A stretch of 64,000 bases of DNA. Source: Leptofilum sp041748655 (GTDB taxonomy: Bacteria > Chloroflexota > Anaerolineae > Promineifilales > Promineifilaceae). Shown here piece by piece: positions 32,124-40,566 of the stretch. Positions within the stretch are counted from its first letter, which is position 1. The number at the start of each line of letters is the position of its first letter. The position numbers and the translations under genes are program-made. The stretch covers positions 1-64,000 of the forward strand of contig JBGTCV010000085.1 in the NCBI GenBank assembly GCA_041748655.1, in the 5' to 3' direction. Under the pieces are notes generated by a model. The model worked only from the letters and a program-made list of their open reading frames with translations. It did no database searches and was not told the origin of the DNA.

Positions 32124-34154
32124 TTACTCATGCCTTAACGCCGTTACTGGATCCAGGCGGGCGGCGCGGGCAGCGGGGTACAGCCCTGCCACAATGCCTA
32201 TAAATGCCGCAAAGGCCAGCGAGCCAAGCGCCAGCCACCAGGGCACCACCGACAGCTGGCCAATCCCTGTAATCCCTTCGGCAATGAGATAGCGGTGGCC
32301 AATCCAGTCCACCAGCCGACCCAACAGCGTGCCAAAAATGAGTCCGAAGATGCCGCCCAGCAGCCCCAGCATTGCCGCTTCCACGGTGAACATCGCCCGT
32401 ATTTCCCGCGCCGAAGCGCCCAGCGCCTTCAGCACGCCAATCTCGCGGGTGCGCTCGTAGATGGCCATCATCATGGTGTTGGCCACGCCGAGGGCGGCGA
32501 CCAGCAGCGCCAGCCCGCCCACAGAGCCGAGCAGCGCTTGCATCAGCGCCAACACCTGGTTGGCTACGTCCAGAATGGCTTGCAGCGATTGGGTTTCAAA
32601 GCCGAGCTCTTTAATTTGGGTGGAAACGGCCGTTATTGCCCCCAAATCCGTCGTTCGCACCGTTAACGAATCGTACCCTTCCGTTTGCAATATATCTGGC
32701 GCGTCGAACCACCAGGACAAAATCGCTTCCCGCTCCGCCAGCCCCAGGTCGATGGTACGGCTGCCAAAGCCATCCCGCACGCCAATAATCTGGCTGGGAA
32801 ACGTTTCCGTCTCGCCGCGCGGCAGCTTTACTACCAGCGAAACCGGTTCGCCAACCAGATCGGCGTAAGTTTGGCCATCTGCCAGCAGCGAAGTGGCCAA
32901 ATCTTTTACCAGCACCACGCCTGTCATGCCGCTGTTGTCCAGTCGAGAGCCAGCCAGTGGGGCAGACTCATCGCCAAAGTTAAACTGGCTTTCGCCCCCA
33001 TCTGCCACGCGAATGGGCAGCGATGTGTCGCCCGCCATCAGGGCAATATCAATGCCAAAAGGCAAACTCAGCTCTGGCGTGACGCTGGTCACGTTGGGGA
33101 TTTGTTCGATTTGAGCCACCAGCGCCGGGGTGATGGGCATGCGTGGTGACGGGGCGGCAAACGGATCAAACGCATCTGGCTCATCGTAGACGGGGCGAAC
33201 GAACAGGTTTTCCAGGCCGATGCTTTGAAAGTTGCGCTGCACTTCGCGCTGCACGCCCACGCCAAAAGAGACCATCGCCACCAGGGTAACAATGCCGATG
33301 AGTACGCCGCCTGCCGTCAGGACGTTGCGCACCGGGCGGCGGCGCAGGTTGCTGAGCGCCTGGCGGATGATATCGCCAAACTGCAAGCCAACCCCCTCCC
33401 TGGCCCTTCCCCTCAGAGGGGGAGGGGACGCCTCCTCCCTCTCCCTCAAGGGAGAGGGTCGGGGTGAGGGTGCCTTAATCTCTTCCACAATGTGCCCATC
33501 GCGCAGCTTGACGATGCGGTCGGCGTAGGCGGCCACTTCTTCGTCGTGGGTAACAACGATGAGGGTGATCCCCTGTTCCCGGTTCAGCTCTTTAAGCAGA
33601 GCCATCACCTCTTCCCCGGTTTTGGAGTCGAGGTTGCCGGTGGGTTCATCGGCCAGGATGAGGCTGGGATTGTGGATAAGGGCGCGGGCAACGGCCGTTC
33701 GCTGCTGCTCGCCGCCAGAAAGTTCGGTAGGGTAATGGGTCAGTCGATGCCCCAGACCCACTTTTTCCAGCAAATCTTTGGCCCGTGCCTCCCGCTCTGC
33801 CACGCTGACGCCAGAAAGCATCAGGGGAATGGCCACATTTTCCAGAGCAGTCAGACGGGGCAGCAGATTAAAGCTCTGGAAGATGAACCCTATCCGCTGG
33901 CGGCGGTGCAGGGTGCGGTCCGCCTCTGTGGCGGTGTGCAGGGCTGTACCGTCGAGCCAAAGTTCGCCCGACGAGGCGCGGTCCAGCCCGCCCAGCAGGT
34001 TGAGCAGGGTCGATTTGCCAGAGCCAGAGGGGCCCACCAGGGCGACAAATTCGCCTGGTTCAATCGAAAGATCGACGCCGCGCAGCGCCTGAACATCCAG
34101 GCCGCCGCGCTTAAAGTGGCGAGTGACGTTGGTTAGTTTGATTGGATCAGTCAT
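32124..34154 (-). CDS. MacB-like ABC transporter (ATPase fused to FtsX-type permease)
   Basis: This is a 676-residue fusion. The N-terminal LolD/MacB-type ATPase (1 to about 227) has Walker A GPSGSGKST (41-49), signature LSGGEQQR, Walker B LILADEP and an H-loop in VVTHDEE. Residues about 229-256 are the translated two-hairpin repeat. The permease part follows: TM1 (about 282-305), a large extracytoplasmic MacB_PCD domain, and three C-terminal helices in an FtsX domain (about 545-670). MacB-type transporters do mechanical work across the membrane rather than simple translocation, for example lipoprotein or peptide export. The gene for a LolA-like secreted protein lies upstream on the same strand, so they may act together. 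Confidence 0.9.
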   Translation of the reverse strand: MTDPIKLTNVTRHFKRGGLDVQALRGVDLSIEPGEFVALVGPSGSGKSTLLNLLGGLDRASSGELWLDGTALHTATEADRTLHRRQRIGFIFQSFNLLPRLTALENVAIPLMLSGVSVAEREARAKDLLEKVGLGHRLTHYPTELSGGEQQRTAVARALIHNPSLILADEPTGNLDSKTGEEVMALLKELNREQGITLIVVTHDEEVAAYADRIVKLRDGHIVEEIKAPSPRPSPLREREEASPPPLRGRAREGVGLQFGDIIRQALSNLRRRPVRNVLTAGGVLIGIVTLVAMVSFGVGVQREVQRNFQSIGLENLFVRPVYDEPDAFDPFAAPSPRMPITPALVAQIEQIPNVTSVTPELSLPFGIDIALMAGDTSLPIRVADGGESQFNFGDESAPLAGSRLDNSGMTGVVLVKDLATSLLADGQTYADLVGEPVSLVVKLPRGETETFPSQIIGVRDGFGSRTIDLGLAEREAILSWWFDAPDILQTEGYDSLTVRTTDLGAITAVSTQIKELGFETQSLQAILDVANQVLALMQALLGSVGGLALLVAALGVANTMMMAIYERTREIGVLKALGASAREIRAMFTVEAAMLGLLGGIFGLIFGTLLGRLVDWIGHRYLIAEGITGIGQLSVVPWWLALGSLAFAAFIGIVAGLYPAARAARLDPVTALRHE
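33389..33470 (-). repeat. ~80-bp two-hairpin element, in frame at the domain boundary of the ABC gene
   Basis: Read on the minus strand it begins CCCTCACCCCGACCC and has hairpins CTCCCTTGAGGGAG and CCCCTCCCCCTCTGAGGGG. It ends CCAGGGAGGGGGTTGG, matching 8724-8803. It encodes a basic Pro/Arg/Glu linker between the ATPase and permease halves. Confidence 0.88.
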
Positions 34155-34176
34155 GGGATCGGTTTTCGGTGGTGAA

Positions 34177-34259
34177 ACCAGTGATCAGTTTTCAGTGATC
34201 AGTAATCAGTAATCAGTTTGAACCAACTGATTACTGATTACTGTTTACTGCTTACTGAC
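34177..34259. repeat. Inverted repeat of AGTGATCAGTAATCAGT words
   Basis: Stuttered CAGTGATCAGTAATCAG copies are mirrored after a short loop by CTGATTACTGATTACTG copies, directly abutting the stop codon of the LolA-like gene. Relatives lie at 41722-41766 and 46198-46272. Confidence 0.75.
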
Positions 34260-35423
34260 TTACTGAAGTGATTCGGCAATGGTCAGCGCTTCGTCACTGG
34301 TCAGGTCGCCGCCGATCCAGTATTGGATGTCGCCTTCGGACCAGTTGAGCAGGGTACGGCCGTTTTCAGCGTCCGTGTACAGCACACCAGTTACGCCGCG
34401 CACGGTCACGCCTTCGCCACCATCATCTGGGACCAGGTTCACATCGGTGCGACCCTGGGCAATGGTGAAGGAACGGCCGTTTGGCAAGCCATATCGCGCC
34501 ACAATCGCGCTGCGCACATTCGTGGTTTCGCGCAAGGTGGCATCGTCGGGCAGGCTGGTGGGGGAGAGCAGAGCAAAGTCTGGTTCAACGGCAGCCGCTT
34601 CGGCCAGCGCCTCTTTGTCTGGCAGCTCCAGCTCGGCGGCGTTGATCACCGTCGCGCCATCAGGGATGGTGAAGGTGAAGACGGCATCGTCCACACCCTG
34701 GTTCAGCTCCAGGAAGGTAGCACGGGCCACGCCGGAGCCAAGGGGGCTGCCGACGTACTCAATGCCTACCGGAGCGCTGTCGCCGGTGCGCAGCCAGACG
34801 TTGAGCAGGCCACCAGCGGCACGAATTTCTGTCGGCATTTTGTCGGGGATGGGGATGAGGCGGATGGTGTTTACGGCCATATCCCCCACCATATCAGAGC
34901 CAGCTCGCTCGGCGTTGAAATATTCCAGCAGTTTGGCAACCGCTTCTTCGGGGGTTTGCGGCACGTCGGCCTCGTCAAAATCGTAGTCAAAATCGCCGTT
35001 GTGGTCGAATTCCTGACCGGCCATTTCTGCGGCAATGCGGGCGTACAGTTCTTCAAACTGGCCGGTTAGCACCACGTTTTGGGCTGGATTCCAAAGCCAA
35101 AATTGGCCGCCGTCGCTCACGGCAATGGTGCCGATGAGGTCAGCTTCGTCGGCCGTCAGCACCTCGACGCGGAAGGCAGGTTCACCGTTGGGGCCAGCAT
35201 TCAGGCGGCCCCACGCTTCGACGGTGCCGCTCAAGCTTTGGTCCGGCATGTTGACCGTTACTTCCAGCACGGCGTGGCCGTCGGTGATGGTCTGGCTGGT
35301 TTCCAGTGACAGCACCAGCAAATCTTTGGCGGTAGGGATGACAAATGCGCCGATGGCAACGGCCGTTCCGGCCAGCACCAGCAGCGCCAAGAGAATACTT
35401 AAAAATCGTTTACGTGTCTGCAT
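34260..35423 (-). CDS. Secreted LolA/DUF4367-like protein
   Basis: The start is ATG 35423, with GGGAG 8 bases upstream. The 387-residue product has an N-terminal signal-anchor (FLSILLALLVLAGTAVAIGAFV). A beta-rich region follows (about 40-240) resembling the outer-membrane lipoprotein-sorting/LolA fold (VSDGGQFWLWNPAQNVV). A C-terminal domain (about 310-387) has the DUF4367-like ending WSEGDIQYWIGG...EALTIAESLQ. The same ending occurs in the anti-sigma-like protein at 37798. The MacB-like ABC exporter is next downstream (105-base gap filled by a repeat), so the pair may handle a lipophilic or lipoprotein cargo. Confidence 0.7.
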   Translation of the reverse strand: MQTRKRFLSILLALLVLAGTAVAIGAFVIPTAKDLLVLSLETSQTITDGHAVLEVTVNMPDQSLSGTVEAWGRLNAGPNGEPAFRVEVLTADEADLIGTIAVSDGGQFWLWNPAQNVVLTGQFEELYARIAAEMAGQEFDHNGDFDYDFDEADVPQTPEEAVAKLLEYFNAERAGSDMVGDMAVNTIRLIPIPDKMPTEIRAAGGLLNVWLRTGDSAPVGIEYVGSPLGSGVARATFLELNQGVDDAVFTFTIPDGATVINAAELELPDKEALAEAAAVEPDFALLSPTSLPDDATLRETTNVRSAIVARYGLPNGRSFTIAQGRTDVNLVPDDGGEGVTVRGVTGVLYTDAENGRTLLNWSEGDIQYWIGGDLTSDEALTIAESLQ

Positions 35424-35734
35424 AAGGTTAACTCCCAATTTGATAGGTTATGGTTTTTATCTAATCATCCACCTAAACACCACACCTGGTTTGATTGTGA
35501 CACGGGAAACGGCCGTTGGGCTGCAAGATACGGCCGTTCTCATCCACCATTCAGCTTTTTAACCGCAGAGAAAAATGGCTCTTTGGAAATTCATGGGGTT
35601 GACAAGCCGTGATGCGTGAAACGTGAAACCCCACGAAATCCTGAAGACCCAGAAAAATAAAGGCGAAATCTCTGCGTCCTCGGCGCTCTCTGCGGTAAAA
35701 AATGAGATGTGTCAGTGAACCAGGGTTCTGGCCT
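35424..35734. other. Spacer with two ACGGCCGT copies and a large imperfect palindrome
   Basis: Two ACGGCCGT motifs lie 21 bases apart (35508 and 35529). An ACCGCAGAG...CTCTGCGGT palindrome of the CGCAGAG family (about 35561-35698) encloses a GATGCGTGAAACGTGAAA half-repeat. No gene is visible. Confidence 0.6.
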
Positions 35735-36949
35735 TTACCGGAGGGCTGACCAGGCGGAGGGCACGTTGCCCCATTCGATATGTTTGGCTCCCAGGAAGTT
35801 GGCCAAGGATTGCACGGCGTCACCGATGGCTTTGACCGTCTTTTTGTTTTTCGGCGCACCATCTTCCATGTAGACATTGTAGATGTGCAGGGTTTTGGTT
35901 TTGCGGTCCATTTTGGGATCGATCCGGCCGATGAGTTGGTCGCCGTGCAAAATGGGCAGGACGTAGTAGCCAAACTCGCGTTTGGCCTTGGTCACGTAAA
36001 TCTCGATGCGAAAGAAGAAATCCCACAGCGCCTCGGTGCGGTCCCGGTCGCAAATGAGATTGTCGAAGGGGGAGAGGAAGGTGGTGCGCGGCTGCCAGTC
36101 GCCCGCTTGCAGCTTCTCCAGCAGGGGCAGGTCTGCGACGTGCAGATACCAGGGGCCGGGCAGCGGCCCGTCATCGCCAGTGACGTTTATTTCCAGCAGG
36201 CTGCCCTCGGCGGTGAGCTTTTTCAGCACGCCGGGCAGGCCGGGGTAACGCCCACGGGTATAGTGCAATTTGATCTGCTTGAGCGTGGCTGCACCCAGCG
36301 CCCGGACTGCTTTTTGGGCGGCGTAGCGGCATACTTCTTCGGCCGACCAGTACACCTGCGGCGTCCAGTCGGGCCAGAACTGTTCAGCCGCGCCCCAGCG
36401 CCGCTGGTTGCCCTGCCGTTCCGCGATGACCACCTCTCCCCGCGTCCATAAATAATCCAGCAGCAGATTGACGTAACGGCCGTTTGTCCACCGGGATGGC
36501 TCTAACCCTTCTTTACTTTCAAAATCCCGCGAAAAAAGCGGCCCTTCCTGCCGCAGACGGTGCAAAATATGCTTGTGCAGGTCGGCAACCCCTGGCGTCT
36601 GGTCATACCAATTTTGGTAAGCATCCTGGCCATTGGCCTTGTGCTGCATAAACCATCTGTGAACCGGAAGCTCTTCGGTAAGCACCAGCGATGCGGCATG
36701 TGCCCAATATTCAAAGAGCGCCTTCTCGTCCCAGCGCAGCCGCTCCAGCTCCGCCTCGTCAAACTCGCCCAGGCGGCTCCACAGCACCAGCAGATGGGTG
36801 CGCTCCACGGCACGGATGGGGTCCAGCTGCAAGCAGCCCAAATTGCGAATGACGTCAAGCATGGGGGCGGGGGTGGGATCGGCCAGATGTTGGCGGGTAA
36901 TGGCCAATCGGCGCAAATCCTGGCGGGTGAGGGTGAGTGAGATAGTCAT
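35735..36949 (-). CDS. YcaQ/AlkZ-like winged-helix DNA glycosylase
   Basis: The start is ATG 36949, with AAAGGAG upstream; the frame continues upstream only into repeats. The 404-residue product matches the HTH_42/YcaQ family of winged-helix glycosylases that remove bulky alkylated bases and unhook interstrand crosslinks. The catalytic-site motif is Gln41-Leu42-Asp43 (GCLQLDPIRAVERTH), the Q-x-D form found in YcaQ rather than the Q-x-Q form of AlkZ. Further marks are EYWAHAASL near 92-100, LSPFDNLICDRDR near 307-319, and the C-terminal IGRIDPKMDRK strand. It is divergent from the ECF sigma factor gene. Confidence 0.88.
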   Translation of the reverse strand: MTISLTLTRQDLRRLAITRQHLADPTPAPMLDVIRNLGCLQLDPIRAVERTHLLVLWSRLGEFDEAELERLRWDEKALFEYWAHAASLVLTEELPVHRWFMQHKANGQDAYQNWYDQTPGVADLHKHILHRLRQEGPLFSRDFESKEGLEPSRWTNGRYVNLLLDYLWTRGEVVIAERQGNQRRWGAAEQFWPDWTPQVYWSAEEVCRYAAQKAVRALGAATLKQIKLHYTRGRYPGLPGVLKKLTAEGSLLEINVTGDDGPLPGPWYLHVADLPLLEKLQAGDWQPRTTFLSPFDNLICDRDRTEALWDFFFRIEIYVTKAKREFGYYVLPILHGDQLIGRIDPKMDRKTKTLHIYNVYMEDGAPKNKKTVKAIGDAVQSLANFLGAKHIEWGNVPSAWSALR

Positions 36950-36961
36950 TGATTGCTCCTT

Positions 36962-37150
36962 TATTACCGCGGAGTGCGCGGAGTGCGCGGAGAGCGCTGA
37001 GAGCGCTGAGAAATAAGGATAGTGGATTATACGTAGTATCACGATTTGGAACAAATGTTCGCAAGAGGCGACGGATTTTTCCAGAGTTGAAAACTGATCA
37101 CGAAAAGTCGCCAAGAGAAAAACTTTGTACCTTGGCGACTTTGCGTGCGA
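36962..37150. repeat. Stuttered tandem and inverted repeats in a divergent promoter region
   Basis: A run of GCGGAGTGC, GCGGAGTGC, GCGGAGAGC, GCTGAGAGC, GCTGAG units (36967-37010) is a decaying tandem repeat. A second block AAAGTCGCCAAGAGAAAAAC...CTTGGCGACTTT (about 37096-37142) is an inverted repeat. Both lie between the YcaQ-like gene and the sigma factor gene. Confidence 0.75.
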
Positions 37151-37202
37151 TTTAAGTTTAGAAAAATGGAACCGATGGGTGGAAACGGTGTATTGTAGGT
37201 AG

Positions 37203-37778
37203 ATGGCACGTTCTGGAACGAGTGAGATTGCCAACGCAGAGGCTAATTTGATTGCGCAGGCCCAGCAGGGAGACGCGGCCGCCTGGGAAATGTTGGTGCG
37301 CCAGCATCAGGAAGCGGCGTTTCGGCTGGCGTATCTGCTGCTGCGCAGCCCTGCCGAGGCGGAAGATGCGGCGCAGGAGGCGTTTGTGCGGGCATTTCTG
37401 GCGCTGGATCGATTTGATGGCGAACGGCCGTTCCGACCCTGGCTCCTCCAAATTACCCGCAATCTGGCCAAAAACCGCCTGCGCAGTCTGTCGCGCTATT
37501 GGCGGATGGTGCAGCGCTGGTGGCAGGAACCAGACATCGAGCCAACATCCGTTGGCGGGGATGAATCGGCCCAGCTGTGGCGGGCGGTGCAGCAGCTGCG
37601 CCCGGCGGCGCAAGAAGTCATCTACCTGCGCTACTTTTTGGAAATGTCTGAGGTGGAAACGGCCGTTGCCCTCAACATCCCCGCCGGAACCGTGAAATCC
37701 CGCCTGCATCGGGCGTTGCAGCAGCTGAAAGTGGTGATTGAGGCGGATTTTGTGGAGCTGAGAGAGGTAATTGAGTAA
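37203..37778 (+). CDS. ECF-type RNA polymerase sigma factor
   Basis: The 191-residue protein has sigma region 2 (about 14-85, with EDAAQEAFVRAFLALDRF and RPWLLQITRNLAKNRLR) and region 4 (about 120-180, with RPAAQEVIYLRYFLEMSEVETAVALN and GTVKSRLHRALQQL). There is no sigma 3, so it is an ECF factor of the RpoE type. The last residues (EVIE) and stop codon are formed by a GTAATTGAGTAATTGGGTAATT repeat. The next gene encodes a probable membrane anti-sigma factor, followed by a cytochrome c gene that may be part of the regulon. Confidence 0.93.
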   Translation: MARSGTSEIANAEANLIAQAQQGDAAAWEMLVRQHQEAAFRLAYLLLRSPAEAEDAAQEAFVRAFLALDRFDGERPFRPWLLQITRNLAKNRLRSLSRYWRMVQRWWQEPDIEPTSVGGDESAQLWRAVQQLRPAAQEVIYLRYFLEMSEVETAVALNIPAGTVKSRLHRALQQLKVVIEADFVELREVIE

Positions 37779-37797
37779 TTGGGTAATTGGGTAATTG
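37766..37797. repeat. GTAATTGAGTAATTGGGTAATT repeat forming gene ends
   Basis: Tandem GTAATTG(A/G) words cover the last codons of the sigma factor gene and end just before the anti-sigma ATG. They replace any normal ribosome-binding site there. Related blocks lie at 18862-18945, 32098-32128 and 56226-56285. Confidence 0.8.
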
Positions 37798-38541
37798 ATG
37801 GACGAAATGGATCGGACTTTTGAGAAGCAGGTGCAGCAGTGGGCAGCGGGGCTAGAGTACCCACCGACACCGGATATTGCCGGGAAGGTACGGCCGTTGC
37901 TCACCGCCCCACCGAAAAAAGCATTCCAACCAGGACGGCGGCTGGCCTGGGCGCTGGTTTTGCTGCTGCTGGCGGCCAGTTTGCTGGCAGTGCCGGGCAT
38001 GCGTGCCGCGCTGGTGGAGATTTTGCGCGCCGGAGGCATCACCATTTTTGTGGGGGAAGAGGCGGCTGTTGATGAAGTTCCGCCGCTGCTGAACGAGCAG
38101 CTGCCTGCCTTCACAAAACCCATCACGCTGGACGAAGCGCTGGCGCAGCATCCCAATCTGCAACTGCCTACGGAGCTGCCACCGCCGGATGATGTGCTGC
38201 TGCATGAGGAACCGGTGTGGGATACGGCCGTTATCTTCCTCTGGCGGAACGAAGCAAACCCACAGCAAATCGGGCTGAGCCTGTACCAGATCAACGTAGC
38301 GCAATATGCCTACAAAGGCAGCGAAACCGTGGCAATGGTGGAGGTGAACGGCAATCAGGCATTCTGGCTCAACAGGCCACATTATTTCAGGCTGCAAAAC
38401 AACGCCATCGAGGAATGGCTGTTTGTGCCAGGGAACGTGCTGATCTGGTGGGACGGGGCTGTCACTTACCGGCTCGAAGGGGTCAGCAGCCTGGCAGAAG
38501 CGCTGCAAATCGCTGAATCGCTGCAAGCCGTTGAGCGATAA
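37798..38541 (+). CDS. Putative membrane anti-sigma factor with DUF4367-like C-terminus
   Basis: The 247-residue protein has a short cytoplasmic N-terminal part (about 1-45, containing TFEKQVQQWAAGLEYPPTPDI), one transmembrane helix (about 47-67) and an extracytoplasmic domain. That domain ends TYRLEGVSSLAEALQIAESLQ. The ending is shared with the LolA-like protein at 34260. Position right after an ECF sigma gene and this topology make an anti-sigma/sensor role likely, though no zinc anti-sigma motif is visible. Upstream TTG 37795 is an alternative start. A perfect hairpin follows the gene. Confidence 0.75.
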   Translation: MDEMDRTFEKQVQQWAAGLEYPPTPDIAGKVRPLLTAPPKKAFQPGRRLAWALVLLLLAASLLAVPGMRAALVEILRAGGITIFVGEEAAVDEVPPLLNEQLPAFTKPITLDEALAQHPNLQLPTELPPPDDVLLHEEPVWDTAVIFLWRNEANPQQIGLSLYQINVAQYAYKGSETVAMVEVNGNQAFWLNRPHYFRLQNNAIEEWLFVPGNVLIWWDGAVTYRLEGVSSLAEALQIAESLQAVER

Positions 38542-38544
38542 ATC

Positions 38545-38571
38545 GTAGCCGCGGATTCTTTCCGCGGCTAC
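38545..38571 (+). repeat. Perfect 11-bp hairpin between anti-sigma and cytochrome genes
   Basis: GTAGCCGCGGA/TCCGCGGCTAC with a 5-base loop ends one base before the AAGAAGGAG ribosome-binding site of the cytochrome gene. It has no T-run, so it may stabilise or regulate the message rather than end it. Confidence 0.8.
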
Positions 38572-38587
38572 AAGAAGGAGTTTTGTG

Positions 38588-39457
38588 ATGCGTAAAAAAT
38601 TAGTTTTGGCAATTGGTTTATTGATGTTGATGGGGTTATTTACCAGCGCTGGTTCGGCGCAGGCGGGCGGTTGGGCCACGTTGACCCTGTCTGAACTGCC
38701 GATGGAGGTGGTGGCGGAACGGCCGTTTACCATCGAATTCTCGGTGCGGGGGCATGGAAAAACATTGATAACAGGTTTAGACGCCACGGTAACGGCCGTT
38801 CATCAGGCCAGCGGCACAAAGGTGGTCGCAGAAGCCAAAGATGCATCTGAAGCAGGCTTCTATGCCGCCACGATTGCGCTGCCCGAATCGGGTGAATGGC
38901 ATTGGGAAATTACAGCCTTTGGCACATATTCCATGCCGCCGCTGACAGTGAATGAAGTGGCGGCAGTGGCCAGCGGGGGAAGTGGGGGAAGAACGGCCGT
39001 TGCCTGGCAGTTAATCATGGGTTGGACGGCAGCCGCAGGCGCAATCCTCTGCCTGTTCTTCTGGACGCAACAAAAAAACCAGCTGCGGCTGGCAGGCGCA
39101 GTGCTGCTGGGCGTGGTGAGCCTGGCGGGCTTTGTCCTGCACACCGAAATGCCCCAGCCCGTTCTGGCGGGAAGCGAGGCGGTGATAGTTTCCGCCATCG
39201 CGCCGGAAGCCATGGGGGAAGCGCTGTTTGTGGCCAAAGGCTGCATCCAGTGCCACACCAACAGCAGGGTGACAATAGCTAAAAACATGCACCCCTTCGG
39301 GCCAGACCTCACCTTTTCCAAGCGCACGGCAGATTACCTGCAAACCTGGCTGGCCGATCCATCTGCCTTAAAGCCGGGCACCCAAATGCCCAATCTGCAC
39401 TTAAGCGATGCGGAAATCGACACGCTTGTTACCTTTTTACAAACTGATCCCGATTAA
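38588..39457 (+). CDS. Membrane protein with beta-sandwich domain and C-terminal monoheme cytochrome c
   Basis: I choose ATG 38588, with AAGGAG 7 bases upstream (GTG 38585 is too close). The 289-residue product has a signal peptide (LVLAIGLLMLMGLFTSAGSAQA). A FixH/YtkA-like immunoglobulin-like domain follows (about 28-125, GFYAATIALPESGEWHWEI), then two transmembrane helices (about 137-190). A class I cytochrome c domain (about 205-287) has heme motif CIQCH and Met ligand candidate in GTQMPNLHLSDAEI. The YtkA/FixH fold often sits in copper and cytochrome-oxidase biogenesis proteins. With the ECF sigma and anti-sigma genes upstream, a redox- or metal-responsive output is plausible. Confidence 0.8.
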   Translation: MRKKLVLAIGLLMLMGLFTSAGSAQAGGWATLTLSELPMEVVAERPFTIEFSVRGHGKTLITGLDATVTAVHQASGTKVVAEAKDASEAGFYAATIALPESGEWHWEITAFGTYSMPPLTVNEVAAVASGGSGGRTAVAWQLIMGWTAAAGAILCLFFWTQQKNQLRLAGAVLLGVVSLAGFVLHTEMPQPVLAGSEAVIVSAIAPEAMGEALFVAKGCIQCHTNSRVTIAKNMHPFGPDLTFSKRTADYLQTWLADPSALKPGTQMPNLHLSDAEIDTLVTFLQTDPD

Positions 39458-39862
39458 CCGACCCTTGCAGTTTTGGCTGTTACCGTTCAGCCTCCCCTGA
39501 AATGGGACACGGATTTTCACAGATGAACACAGATTTTGGCATAGAAACCGCTAAAAATCTGTGTCAATCCGTGTTCATCTGTGTCCTATTTTTCTGGGGA
39601 ATGAACGCTTACTTTTGGCGCATGTTTCCAGTCGCGTGCCGCAAATCATCCTCGATATTTGTGGCTTCAGCCCCACAAGAAATCTCCGCTTTACCCCAGC
39701 CCCATCTCGCACTATAATCTCCTAAAGACGCAATGCGTCATAAAGCCAGGAAATTAGTAAAAAGTGATAGAGTAAAAGGTGAAAAGTAGACTTTTCACTT
39801 ATCACTTTTTACTTTTTACTCGCACACCCGCAAATACAACCACAAAAGGAAGGGGCAACATC
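39458..39862. other. 405-base spacer holding two inverted repeats and no gene
   Basis: An inverted repeat of ACACGGATTTTCACAGATGAAC words (about 39506-39588) and a second of AAAAGTGATAGAGTAAAAGGTGAA-type words (about 39757-39821) occupy most of the space. Short frames here are not convincing genes. The end holds AAGGAAGGGG, the ribosome-binding site of the PRC-barrel gene. Confidence 0.7.
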
Positions 39863-40507
39863 ATGCGTTTAGGCAAAGATTTAGTTGGCAAACAGATCAT
39901 TAGTATTACCGACGGCCGTTCCCTGGGAACCGTCAAAGATATTTACATGAGCAGCGACCTCACCGCCATCACCGGCATCTACCTCGGCTCAGAAGGGCTC
40001 ATCAAGCGAAAACATTTTCTTATTAACCGTGCCGATGTCGTTGTGTTTGGCATCGACGCCATCTTGGTACGCGCCAGCGATGCCGTTTTGGAAGAAAGCA
40101 ATTTACCTGAATCCGTAGCCTGGGTACGCCTGAGCAAGCTCAACAAGCGAGAAGTCGATACCCCCGGCGGCACCAAAGTCGCCTCCATCGGCGACATTAT
40201 CCTGGGTGAACAGGGTGACATCACCGGCTTTGCCCTCTCCCGCGTCTTTGTGGAAGGCCCGATTGCAAAAAATGGCACGATCCCGCGAACGGCCGTTATC
40301 GACACCGGCGCTGAAGATGGCGTCATGACCATCGACCTCACCCGCGCCGAAAACCCCGACGTCGCCCCACCGGCCCCTGTTGAACCACCCCCGCCTGCGC
40401 TGCCAGAAGAAATGGCAGAAACGGCCGAATCCACCACACCTGCCGAAGATCCCGATCCCAACGAATTTACCGCCCGGGTAGAAGACGAAGAAGAACAAAC
40501 CGAATAA
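39863..40507 (+). CDS. PRC-barrel domain protein
   Basis: The start is ATG 39863 (MRLGKDLVGK), with AAGGAAGGGG upstream. The 214-residue product has two PRC-barrel-like units: residues 1-75 (GKQIISITDGRSLGTVKDIYMS) and about 95-165 (KVASIGDIILGEQGDITGFALS). A Pro/Glu-rich acidic tail follows (about 170-214). PRC barrels occur in RNA-processing factor RimM and in photosynthetic reaction-centre H subunits. Stand-alone forms are often stress or sporulation related. No partner is evident from neighbours. Confidence 0.82.
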   Translation: MRLGKDLVGKQIISITDGRSLGTVKDIYMSSDLTAITGIYLGSEGLIKRKHFLINRADVVVFGIDAILVRASDAVLEESNLPESVAWVRLSKLNKREVDTPGGTKVASIGDIILGEQGDITGFALSRVFVEGPIAKNGTIPRTAVIDTGAEDGVMTIDLTRAENPDVAPPAPVEPPPPALPEEMAETAESTTPAEDPDPNEFTARVEDEEEQTE

Positions 40508-40566
40508 CCTCACTATTATCAAAAATCGGCGCAATCGGCGGATTAACATAAATGAAAGGAGCTAAA

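Noticed and set aside
36967..37010. CRISPR-like array
   Set aside because: Units are 9 bases long and contiguous, with no spacers and no cas genes in the window.
39502..39717. 71-codon frame in the spacer before the PRC-barrel gene
   Set aside because: Its first half is translated inverted repeat and there is no ribosome-binding site.
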